NCBI RefSeq assembly: GCF_015265455.1
Contig: NZ_CP054492.1
Location: 496,001 to 560,000 of the forward strand
Reading direction: 5' to 3'
Source: Candidatus Sulfurimonas baltica
GTDB taxonomy: Bacteria > Campylobacterota > Campylobacteria > Campylobacterales > Sulfurimonadaceae
Length of the DNA: 64,000 bases
Shown: positions 37,065 through 45,400 of the stretch, one piece after another
How positions within the stretch are numbered: the stretch's first letter is position 1
Layout of the letters: each line of letters starts with the position of its first letter
Program-made: the position numbers and the translations under genes
Notes under the pieces: model-generated
What the model saw: only the letters and a program-made list of their open reading frames with translations
The model's database searches: none
Told to the model about the DNA's origin: nothing

Positions 37065-38167
37065 AAATAGCAGTAATAAACTCTGGAAGTTCTTCTATTA
37101 AATTTCAGCTCTTTGACATGAGTGAAGAATTAGTTTTAGCAAGTGTTTTGGTTGAAAAAATAGGAGAGTTCAGTTCTTCAACAACATTGAAGCACAATGA
37201 TAAAAAGGTTGTAATTACCTCAGTTATAGAGAATCATCACGAGGGGTTAGAAAATATTATTACTCTATTGTCCCAAAACGATATACTTAAAAGCTTTTCA
37301 TCGTTGGATGCAATTGGGCACAGAGTTGTTCATGGCGGTGAAGAGTTTAATAAATCAACTCTTATTGATGAATATGTTATGAAAAAGATAAAAGAACTTA
37401 TACCGTTAGCTCCACTGCACAACCCTGCAAATTTGGATGGGATTATAATCAGTAGAAAAAAAGCACCGTTTGTTAAGCAGATAGCTGTTTTTGATACAGC
37501 ATTTCACTCAACTATGCCAAAAGAGGCCTACATGTATGCATTGGATTATGAGATGTATGAAAAACATAAGATAAGGCGATACGGTTTTCATGGAACATCA
37601 CACTCTTATGTATTAAAACAAGCAGCAAGAGAGTTAAAAAAAGATGTTGATAAGCTAAACATAATAACTCTACATCTTGGAAATGGTGCAAGTGCGTGTG
37701 CAATACAAAATGGAAAAAGTATAGATACATCTATGGGATTTACTCCATTAGAAGGTCTTGTTATGGGAACAAGAAGTGGTGATATAGACCCTGCTATTAT
37801 CATCTATATGCAAAGAGAATTGGGGATTAGTGTTGATGAGGTGGATAATCTTTTAAATAAAAAATCTGGTTTACTTGGTATTTGCGGTAGCAATGATGTA
37901 AGAAGCATATTAGATAGTGATAGCGAAAAATCAAAATTAGCACTAAATATGATGATAAGAAGAATTAAAAAATATATTGGCTCGTATATGGCTCTTTTGG
38001 GTAGAGTAGATGCTATAGTTTTCACAGGCGGTATAGGTGAAAATTCTCAGTACATAAGAGATAAAGTTTTAGACAACCATTTAGCAGATGGAGTTAAAAT
38101 ATTAGTAATAAAAACTGATGAAGAGTTAGAAATAGCTCGTGAATGTATAAAGGTTTTAGAAAAATAG
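37061..38167 (+). CDS. ackA: Acetate kinase
   Basis: AckA makes ATP and acetate from acetyl phosphate. The N-terminus carries I-N-S-G-S-S-S-I-K-F-Q. Other landmarks are G-H-R-V-V-H-G-G, A-V-F-D-T-A-F-H, R-Y-G-F-H-G-T-S-H, H-L-G-N-G-A-S and F-T-G-G-I-G-E-N. At 368 residues it is about 30 shorter than many homologues, mostly at the C-terminus, but all catalytic blocks are present. It starts inside the end of pta. Confidence 0.94.
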   Translation: MKIAVINSGSSSIKFQLFDMSEELVLASVLVEKIGEFSSSTTLKHNDKKVVITSVIENHHEGLENIITLLSQNDILKSFSSLDAIGHRVVHGGEEFNKSTLIDEYVMKKIKELIPLAPLHNPANLDGIIISRKKAPFVKQIAVFDTAFHSTMPKEAYMYALDYEMYEKHKIRRYGFHGTSHSYVLKQAARELKKDVDKLNIITLHLGNGASACAIQNGKSIDTSMGFTPLEGLVMGTRSGDIDPAIIIYMQRELGISVDEVDNLLNKKSGLLGICGSNDVRSILDSDSEKSKLALNMMIRRIKKYIGSYMALLGRVDAIVFTGGIGENSQYIRDKVLDNHLADGVKILVIKTDEELEIARECIKVLEK

Positions 38168-38196
38168 ATAACTTTGTGTTAAGTTTTTAGAATAGA

Positions 38197-38240
38197 TAGA
38201 AAAAAAGAGTAGTAGACTGCCAACAAATGTTGGAGTCTAC
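38197..38240 (-). terminator. Rho-independent terminator of the cold-shock gene
   Basis: On the minus strand an 11-bp stem (GTAGACTCCAA pairing with TTGG-C-AGTCTAC, with one bulged base) is followed by a T-rich run (CTTTTTTTC). It lies just after the end of the cold-shock gene and between it and convergent ackA. Confidence 0.7.
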
Positions 38241-38250
38241 GGCGCAAAAC

Positions 38251-38469
38251 CTATAGAGGTGTTACGTTCTCGGCTTGAGGACCTTTTTGACCTTCGCCAA
38301 CTTCATAAGTTACCTTTTGACCTTCAGCAAGAGACACACGTCCTTGACCTGTTCTGTTTACTTGACGAAAGTGAACAAAAATATCACTCCCACCATTGTC
38401 TTGTTGAATAAAACCATAACCTTTTTCTTCGTTGAACCATTTAACTGATCCGTCTAGCAATTCTGCCAT
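38251..38469 (-). CDS. csp: Cold-shock domain protein
   Basis: A 72-residue single cold-shock domain that binds single-stranded RNA or DNA. RNP1 is K-G-Y-G-F-I and RNP2 is D-I-F-V-H-F. It resembles CspA-family RNA chaperones. A leader of roughly 115 bases precedes the start, as in cspA genes whose mRNA leader responds to temperature, and a clear terminator follows. Confidence 0.93.
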   Translation of the reverse strand: MAELLDGSVKWFNEEKGYGFIQQDNGGSDIFVHFRQVNRTGQGRVSLAEGQKVTYEVGEGQKGPQAENVTPL

Positions 38470-38597
38470 ACTGTTGTACCTCTTTGGTAAAAAATCACTT
38501 CTATTGAAGCGGAGTCTGAAAATGGAGAGAGTCGTTTGTCTAGCAGAATATACTAAAAGATGTTCTCACACGCAATTCTTTCATCGCGGTTATTATA
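38470..38597 (-). promoter_or_regulatory. Promoter and long leader of the cold-shock gene
   Basis: A TATAAT box on the minus strand (plus 38592-38597) predicts transcription starting near 38585, which gives a leader of about 115 bases before the ATG at 38469. Long structured leaders are known for cspA mRNAs. An AGAGGT ribosome site lies just before the start. Folding was not computed. Confidence 0.5.
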
Positions 38598-38744
38598 ACT
38601 TAAAATTTTAAATTCACAAAATAAATCACAAAATAAATCACAAAAAAATTAAAAAATTAATTTAAGTTAATTATATGTCGATATTTATACTTAATAAATA
38701 TTAGTGTAAGCTAGTGTATTGTAAATAATTATAAAGGATTTGTT

Positions 38745-39287
38745 ATGCAGATTTCATCTAATGTGGCTACTTTAAGTAGCACTGGTAAGCCGTCGGCTAT
38801 TAAACCTCTTTTTACAGAAAAATTATCAAAAGACGAGGTAAAAGAGATAAGAGAGCAGATTCAGCAAAATGCTAATGCAATTGCTTTTAACTCTACATCA
38901 GTACAAGGTTCGATTTTAGGTTCTAGTGATAGTTTTTCACAAGATTACAAAGATTTTCAAAGTTTTTTGAGCAATATTGGTTACGATGGAAAGCCTATTG
39001 CTGAACTATCTCAAGAGGAAGCTACAGCACTTGTAAGTGAAGATGGTTTTTTTGGAATAACACAAACATCTGAGCGTATTGCAAACTTCGTTATAAATGG
39101 ATCAGGCGGTAATGAAGATATGTTGCGAGCTGGTAGAGAGGGGATGATTGCAGGTTTTAAAGAAGCTGAAGCTATGTGGGGAGGAAAACTTCCTGAAATT
39201 TCTCAAGAAACAATGGCAAAAGCAATAGAGATGGTAGATAAAGCCATGTATGACTTAGGTTTTTCTATAATAAATAAAGAAGTTTAG
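38745..39287 (+). CDS. Conserved hypothetical protein, 180 aa
   Basis: A soluble 180-residue protein beginning M-Q-I-S-S-N-V-A-T-L, with a Gln/Ser/Asn-rich first half and a helical C-terminus (G-F-K-E-A-E-A-M-W-G-G-K-L-P). AAAGGATTTGTT precedes the ATG. Similar proteins are, as I recall, widespread in Campylobacterota and sometimes labelled hydrogenase-4 component G, but nothing in this sequence supports a hydrogenase role. Its 3' end overlaps the convergent protease gene by 4 bases. Confidence 0.65.
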   Translation: MQISSNVATLSSTGKPSAIKPLFTEKLSKDEVKEIREQIQQNANAIAFNSTSVQGSILGSSDSFSQDYKDFQSFLSNIGYDGKPIAELSQEEATALVSEDGFFGITQTSERIANFVINGSGGNEDMLRAGREGMIAGFKEAEAMWGGKLPEISQETMAKAIEMVDKAMYDLGFSIINKEV

Positions 39288-39925
39288 GCGGGAACATCAA
39301 TCCTGCTCGGCTCTTCTTTTTCGTTGTTGTTCTTCTCTGCCTCACTTTTGTAAGTCTCTTTACCTAACAACTCGTTTTGAATTTCTTTTGATTTTTGTTG
39401 CTGAGCTTTCATCATCATTACTCTGGCACTCGAAGCAACAGCAAAGTCTTGACTACTTGGATCTGAAGGAGCCATAGCTGATGCTATAACCGCCATAGCA
39501 TTGCGTATAGATTCATCAGGAGTTGAGCCTCCGCGCATAGAGACGCTAACTTCTCCACCTATGGCATACATTTTGCCATCAGGACCTTGCTGATAAGTGT
39601 AAGAAGCACCACCGGTTGCTGCACCTCCAGATTGATGTGCCGCTTCATGCGAACGAACTTCCATATCTCGTGCTTGCAGGTCTCCGACAAGTCTCTTCTC
39701 ATCTTGACTGAGCTCTTTGCTTGATTTAGACTTTTCTAATTCTTTTTTTTGGGAGGTGTTCTCTTGTTTTTTTTCGTCTGTAGTTTTATTTTTTCTAAGC
39801 GGGTCATCTTCATAAACCAATATTTCATCTTTATTAAGCTTAATAGAGTAGTTTGAGCCAATATTGTATAAAGTATTTAAACCTATTTCCATAATATTCA
39901 TTGTACAGTCTTGGAATTTAAACAT
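39284..39925 (-). CDS. Putative metalloprotease of the SprA/CJM1_0395 family
   Basis: The 213-residue protein has a Lys/Glu/Ser-rich linker (about 35-70). A conserved domain then begins V-G-D-L-Q-A-R-D-M-E-V-R-S-H-E-A-A-H, which contains an H-E-x-x-H zinc motif. Conserved G-G-A-A-T-G-G-A-S-Y-T-Y-Q and A-I-G-G-E-V follow. No signal peptide is seen. The start is uncertain: the ATG at 39925 has no good ribosome site, and another ATG lies at 39901. Proteolytic activity is inferred from the motif only. Confidence 0.8.
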   Translation of the reverse strand: MFKFQDCTMNIMEIGLNTLYNIGSNYSIKLNKDEILVYEDDPLRKNKTTDEKKQENTSQKKELEKSKSSKELSQDEKRLVGDLQARDMEVRSHEAAHQSGGAATGGASYTYQQGPDGKMYAIGGEVSVSMRGGSTPDESIRNAMAVIASAMAPSDPSSQDFAVASSARVMMMKAQQQKSKEIQNELLGKETYKSEAEKNNNEKEEPSRIDVPA

Positions 39926-39981
39926 TGCTTTTATAAAAGAGCTAATTATTTGATATTATTGCATTAACAAAAGGATAATTT

Positions 39982-40185
39982 ATGAAGTATGAGTTAAAAG
40001 ATGATTACATAGAGCTTTTTAAGCTCTTAAAGGTTTTAGATTTAGTTGATAGCGGAGCACAAGCTAAGATGCTCGTTGGCGATGGACATGTAAAGAGAAA
40101 TGGTGAAGTTGAGCTTAGAAAAAGAGCTAAAATAATTAAGGGTGATATTATCGAGGTTGCTGACGTAACTATTGAAGTATGTTAA
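39982..40185 (+). CDS. S4-domain RNA-binding protein (YbcJ-like)
   Basis: A 67-residue single S4 domain. The segment L-V-D-S-G-A-Q-A-K-M-L-V-G-D-G-H-V-K-R-N-G is the classical S4 loop-helix, and K-G-D-I-I-E-V closes it. It likely binds structured RNA, as in the YbcJ family. AAAGGA precedes the start. It is the last intact core gene before the recombinase island. Confidence 0.9.
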   Translation: MKYELKDDYIELFKLLKVLDLVDSGAQAKMLVGDGHVKRNGEVELRKRAKIIKGDIIEVADVTIEVC

Positions 40186-40209
40186 TCTAGACTTTAGAAT
40201 AATTAGCAA

Positions 40210-40296
40210 CTAGATTCTGGATCAAGTCCAGAATGACGGAATTATCGTTATTTTAAGGCGGAACTATCGTCATTCCAAGCTTGACTTGGAATCTAG
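40210..40296. repeat. Second inverted pair of REP-like units
   Basis: Units at 40210-40238 and 40268-40296 face each other and match the pair at 12642-12732 in sequence, orientation and spacing. Each unit has the form CTAGATTC..ATCAAG..GAATGACG. It lies after the S4 gene and before the 3' end of a minus-strand remnant, again between convergent reading directions. Confidence 0.75.
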
Positions 40297-40322
40297 TTTA
40301 TGAATTATTAAAAAAAGCTCAA

Positions 40323-40454
40323 TTATAAAACAGTAGAGCTAATTAATCCAATAAGTCCACCAAAGACTATAATCCCTACTTTCTCAACCCCTTTCAATCC
40401 TCTGTAAATCCCTACAAATAGGGTTTTGAATGACACTTTCGATTTAGCTGTCTT
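40323..40454 (-). pseudogene. 3' remnant of a membrane-protein gene next to the integrase
   Basis: A minus-strand frame of 43 codons without start runs to TAA at 40323. It reads F-K-T-L-F-V-G-I-Y-R-G-L-K-G-V-E-K-V-G, followed by a hydrophobic glycine-rich end. It looks like the C-terminus of a chromosomal gene cut by the island; the rest is not in this window. The parent family is not recognised. Confidence 0.45.
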
Positions 40455-40493
40455 TTACAGTTATTAGCACTTTTATGCTATTATTATGCAAAA

Positions 40494-40579
40494 TGTAGTA
40501 AAACTTTGTAGTAAAATAATACGGCTACAAGGTGTGTGCAGAGAATCAAAAATTTTACTACATTAGATTTGTAGTAAAA
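40494..40579. repeat. Four copies of TGTAGTAAAA before the integrase
   Basis: Direct copies lie at 40494-40503, 40507-40516 and 40570-40579, and an inverted copy at 40553-40562. All are within 90 bases of the integrase start. They look like arm-type recombinase or excisionase binding sites, or part of an attachment site; that role is inferred. Confidence 0.6.
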
Positions 40580-40588
40580 AAGGTAAAA

Positions 40589-41803
40589 ATGATGGGTTTT
40601 AGAAAGTTAAAAGGCAAAAAATACAATAGTATCTATGAGTATTTTAAAGACTCCGATAAAGATAAAAGAACTATTGCCTATTACATTCAATACAGAGATA
40701 TTGACAACAATCCAAAAAAAATCAAATGTGATGCAAGAAACAAAGATGAAGCTCTAAAAATCTTAAATGATAAAAAAGCTGAGATTGCAAAAGATAGAAT
40801 AGCAATACAGAAAGATGCTTCATTATTACATCAAAAAGTCATGAACAATAATCTGACATTAGAGGATGTTGCAAAACTTTACTTTCCAACAAAGACAGCT
40901 AAAACGGTAGATATGATTAGTTCGGGTTTTTATAGCCATATTAATCCAACATTGGGAAGTTTGAAAATATCAAAAATTAAAACAGATGATATAAAAAAGC
41001 TTAGCGAAGAGCTTAAAAAGAAGCCAGCTAAAAGAGGTGCTCAATCTAAAGCCAAGAGTGATGCCTCACCACTTAATCCACGAACAGTAAAAAAACAAAT
41101 TAGTAATCTAAGAGCTTTGTTTAATTGGGCAATAAAAGAGGGCTATGTTGATAAAAATCCTGTTGTTATCAAAGATATTATTAAAGTAGATAACAATGAG
41201 CCTGGACGAGTTATGTCTGATGATGAACTTGAGAAACTATGGAATTTGGATGAATTTATACTCAAGCCAAGATTGCTACTTTTCTTAAAAGCGTGTTATC
41301 ACACAGGAGCAAGACCTTCAGCAGTTATGGATATACGAGTAAAACATATAAACTTTGATAAAGGCATAGTACATATTAAAGCAATGAAGCAAGGGAAACC
41401 GTATGAAGCTAGAGTAAGTAAAGAGTTGTTGGATGTACTTAAAAGCTGGATTAGTGAGCATGAACTTGTTCATGATAACTTTATTTTTTATCCTTTACAG
41501 TTGTATAAAAAAGCAACTACTGATAAAGAGAGAATAGCTATAAAAAACCGTTCAACGAGATATCAGGGGTATGCTGAACTGTTAAGAAAAATATTTGACA
41601 TACATTTCAATCAAAATATAGGTCCTTATGATCTTGCATATAGAGTGACAGTTTACACAATGCGTAGAACTGCTGCAACTAATGTGTACAAAAGATTAGG
41701 GATTGTACACGCAAAACGATTTTTAAACCACACAGAGATTGATACAACAATGAAATATTTGAATATAGATGATGATATGGAATTGGTGGATTATGGATTA
41801 TAA
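40589..41803 (+). CDS. Tyrosine recombinase (phage-type integrase)
   Basis: I choose the ATG at 40589, with an AAGG-type ribosome site, instead of a GTG 57 bases upstream. The product of about 404 residues has an N-terminal Arm-DNA/SAM-like region and a C-terminal catalytic domain with H-T-G-A-R-P-S-A (first Arg), K-A-M-K-Q-G (Lys), T-M-R-R-T-A-A (second Arg) and H-T-E-I-D-T-T-M-K-Y (His and the nucleophile Tyr). It would integrate and excise the island. A copy of its last ten residues recurs at 51575-51607. Confidence 0.9.
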   Translation: MMGFRKLKGKKYNSIYEYFKDSDKDKRTIAYYIQYRDIDNNPKKIKCDARNKDEALKILNDKKAEIAKDRIAIQKDASLLHQKVMNNNLTLEDVAKLYFPTKTAKTVDMISSGFYSHINPTLGSLKISKIKTDDIKKLSEELKKKPAKRGAQSKAKSDASPLNPRTVKKQISNLRALFNWAIKEGYVDKNPVVIKDIIKVDNNEPGRVMSDDELEKLWNLDEFILKPRLLLFLKACYHTGARPSAVMDIRVKHINFDKGIVHIKAMKQGKPYEARVSKELLDVLKSWISEHELVHDNFIFYPLQLYKKATTDKERIAIKNRSTRYQGYAELLRKIFDIHFNQNIGPYDLAYRVTVYTMRRTAATNVYKRLGIVHAKRFLNHTEIDTTMKYLNIDDDMELVDYGL

Positions 41804-42012
41804 TTTAATAAATAATACTACTAAATACTGTATTTGCGGAGTTTTCAAAAAATATATTTATAAAAGAAGAGTTTTTTAATAGTAATAAATAGCACCGAGT
41901 TGGCACTGAGAAGATGATTGACTTTGTCTAGTTAAGATTTATCTAAATTGTATAGCTTATATATGCGTTACAAAGAGTAGTTTTTGAACGAAAGAAAAGT
42001 TAAGTATGCATC

Positions 42013-42031
42013 ACCAAGCGTGGAGCTTGGT
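42013..42031. repeat. REP-like hairpin ACCAAGC/GCTTGGT
   Basis: A 7-bp perfect stem with a 5-base loop is followed by AACGAG, the form of many REP-type repeats (palindrome plus GAACGAG-like tail). Only one copy was seen in this window. Confidence 0.45.
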
Positions 42032-42043
42032 AACGAGGGAAAA

Positions 42044-42124
42044 ATGGTAAATCTTCTGGTTATATTTTTTGAAAGGATATTGGATGAAGCTTTAAATATT
42101 TTTCAGAATATAGCTGAGATATAA
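42044..42124 (+). pseudogene. Tiny frame resembling an IS256 transposase C-terminus
   Basis: A 26-codon frame with GAGGG upstream contains V-I-F-F-E-R-I-L-D-E-A-L-N-I. The intact IS256 transposase at 53379-54581 ends I-H-F-E-G-R-L-D-D-A-L-N-L. A similar fragment lies at 53299-53325. It is most likely a relic of an older IS256 copy; a functional micropeptide is less likely. Confidence 0.35.
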
Positions 42125-42426
42125 GTACTTTTGGGCTTAAAAGAGCTTTAATAACTATATATTCTGAATGATAAAGGCTTTAAAACACTGAAATATACCC
42201 CTTTATTGTACTTATTCAACTTAGTATCAGACAGTTGATCACTTAAGCCACAGCAAAAGTGCTAATGAAAGAGTTTTAAATCTTACAAAAGAATTATTAT
42301 ACTGATTATTCTTGCGCGATATGAAGACAACAGAGAGATATAAAAGAAGACCTCAATAAGATGGCTTTTTTAAGTATTTGCATGGTAAATTTTGAATCAT
42401 TTCAGAAATAATAAAACTTATATATA

Positions 42427-42453
42427 CACTCCCATGCTTTAAGCATGGGAGTG
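42427..42453 (-). terminator. Perfect 12-bp-stem hairpin after the giant lipoprotein gene
   Basis: CACTCCCATGCT, a TTA loop and its exact complement lie 17 bases past the stop of the minus-strand lipoprotein gene. A moderately T-rich stretch follows on that strand. A terminator is the simplest reading; an IS200/IS605-type end hairpin is an alternative, because of the GCTTTAAGC-type apex. Confidence 0.5.
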
Positions 42454-42469
42454 AGTAATATACTAAGCT

Positions 42470-45400
42470 CTAATCTTTTATACAACGAACAGGATAACCA
42501 TCTGCTCGACCTATATGGTTTGGATATGAGTGATTAGTGTAAAAAAAGAAGTCATAAGAACCTGAAAAATTACTAGAACTTGTCCAATAATATCCGAATG
42601 TACCTTCCTCCAACATCGAACCTCCTGAATGACCGTAACGATAACCAGCAGATGGTAGTTTTAGAAAGTGATTATATGCATCTAAACTAGAATTAGAAAT
42701 ATTTTCTAATCGTATTTCTTCTATTGTTGGTACCTTATATCCTATAGGACAAATAGATGTTCCATCTGTCTTAGACCAATTTGTATTCCTAATACTTCCA
42801 TTGCTATCTACTGATGACCAATCAGCTACTGACCAATCAGTACCCTTAACAATAAAGTTTGCTCCTGCATTATTTACATCTATAGCCTGTGTCATAATTG
42901 TAGTACTAGTTGATATTTGATGACCATCAGTACCTCTACCCCATTGATAATAATCTCCATAACAAGCAGTATCATTATAAGCTGTACAAGCTTGAGATGC
43001 TCCTAAGTTTCTATCTAACCAAACTCTTCCTGTATATGGCGATATTGCAGTTTCGTAGACTAAGCCTTTCCAAGTATTTCCACTTTGAAATATAGTTAGT
43101 GTTTGTGCATTTACAGTAACTACAACTGTGTCCGTAGCAGTGGCTCCACCATTATCCGTAACCGTTAAAGTTATAGTATGTGTTCCCACTGTAAAATCTG
43201 ACTTTGAAAAAGATACAGCTGTTGATAAAACAGTAGTTCCATCTTTCCATTCATGACTCGCAATAGTTCCATCACTGTCACTGCTTGCTGTTGCATCTAA
43301 TGTTACACTTGTACCTTCTGTGACATTTTGGTCTGCACCTGCATTTGCTGTTGGAGCTGTATTATATTGTGTGGTATCTTGGATACAGCGAATAGAATGG
43401 GCTCTAGATCGTCCGTAACTACCAAATGACATTCCAACAGGACCGAAGACCAAGCCCCTTGAATAGGAAAATTCTGGTGAATTTACCCAATACTTTCCAT
43501 CTGAAGCTTCTTCTCGAACAATTCCGTCTGTGTACAAACGCCAACCAGCAGCAGGAAGTTTTAAAAAATCATCAAAAATATTTTGTCTACCACCTAAACC
43601 TTCAATTACATCAGTAGTTTCTGCTTTTAATTCAACTTCTGTTGGTACTCTGTATCCTACTGGACATATACTACTACCATCGGTTGCTGACCAGTTAAGT
43701 AATCGTACACTTCCATTACTATCGGTGCCTGTCCAATCATAAGGATAAGATGAATTTTTTATATAATTATCCCCTACACTAGTAATGTCACTAGCTTGGG
43801 TAGATGTAATAGTAGAATTTGACTTCTCATGTCCATCAGCTTCTCTTCCCCATTGATAATAATCTCCGTAACATGCTGTGTCATTGTAAGCTGTACAAAC
43901 CTTAGACGCTCCTAAGTTTCTGTCTAGCCATACTTTTTGTGTGTATGGGGATGTTACTGTTCCGTATGTTACTCCATTGTGAGCTATATAAGCTATTGTA
44001 TCTATAACTAAAGGATTAGTTCCGTCTTGATACTCAAATAAATTATTTCTTCCATCGCCATCATTATCAAGTGAAGCATCATCAGCCAATGGGTCTAAAC
44101 CATTTGCTATTTCCCATTTATCAGGCATACCATCATTATCATCATCTGTATCAATAAGATTTGGGATAGTATCTCCATCTGTATCAAACTCTGTGCCATC
44201 TACTGAAAATATTTCTGTATATAATTGTCCAGACTCGTATAAAACATTTAATGTATGCTCAGCTAAAAACATTTTGTAAGATGATTCAATATCTCGTTGC
44301 AAATTACTAGAAAATAAAGCTTCACGAACTTCATTTATTTTTCTAAACATATCAAATGCTCCATCTCCTGTAATGGATGCTAGATAATCTGATAGTCTAA
44401 AGTTATCACTAGAAGTTAAATTTATCATTTCAGTTTCTAATATATTATCTTCTTCTTCAGCCATAGCTCTTATTGTAAAAGTAGCTGCAATTTCAAGTAT
44501 ATTCTCTCTTGATAATTCATTTATGCTTGTAGCTTGGTAATTATTTTGTAAGACATATAAATTGTTTAAATATTGATAAAATACATCATCACCCATTAAA
44601 ACATCGCCATTACTCTTATTTATAAAGTAATTTTTCAGTATATTGGAAAAGACTGGAATCATATCTGACGCTGGCTTTTCTGGGGTTGTAACATAATCTA
44701 TAGTACTTTCAATATATGCTTCAACAAGTTTATTGATATAGAACATTCTCATATCGCTGTTTGTCTGATGTCTAGTAATGTATGACTCTAATATAGTTTG
44801 AAGTTCTGTATCTCTAAACACTGTATAGCCACTCATAATAGCACTAGCCAAACTTGATGTTATATTTATTTTAGATGTACCAGAAAGAACTTGACCTAAA
44901 AGACTAGAACTTGCTATTTTAACAGAAGCTAATGAAGCACCTAGTGTTATTCCGTCTAGTCCTATACTGTAACTCTCTAGACCAGCAGCTACATAATTTC
45001 CATCTTGCAAATGACCCCAAGCATTATAACCCCCAATAATCATTCCCAATCCAGTTAAACCATTCGCAAAAGATTCAGAATTTTCAATATAGTTATCGTA
45101 AAAAAGCTTTTTCTGTGTAGCGTCTCCTGCTAAGGCATTAAATTGTTTTGCTTCTTCATCAAATCTAAATGCTTCTTTGATAGTGAAGGAATTCCAGTCA
45201 GATGATTGGTTAAATGCCACGCTAGACCTATAGTATAAAATATCAGCAGTATTTTTATATGCTGAGCTTGTATCACCTGCCATTGTTGCTAAAGTTTTTA
45301 ATCCTTCCGCACTAGTATCAGCAAAGAGTTTGCTTATTGTTATTGTTCCAACTAAGTCTGCTATGGCTGAGTTTGCTTCTGGACTTGCAGTAGTATTAAT

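Larger units (their letters stand above)
41804..42469. other. Gene-poor gap with REP-like hairpins and a tiny frame
   Basis: These 666 bases hold no convincing gene. They contain an imperfect repeat hairpin at 42013-42031, a perfect 12-bp-stem hairpin at 42427-42453, and a 26-residue frame at 42044-42124 with a GAGGG site. That frame contains F-F-E-R-I-L-D-E-A-L-N-I, like the C-terminus of IS256 transposases. Confidence 0.5.

Noticed and set aside
40200-40531. tRNA gene as integration target next to the integrase
   Set aside because: No cloverleaf, T-loop or anticodon arm could be built; the region is explained by REP-like units, a coding remnant and short repeats.
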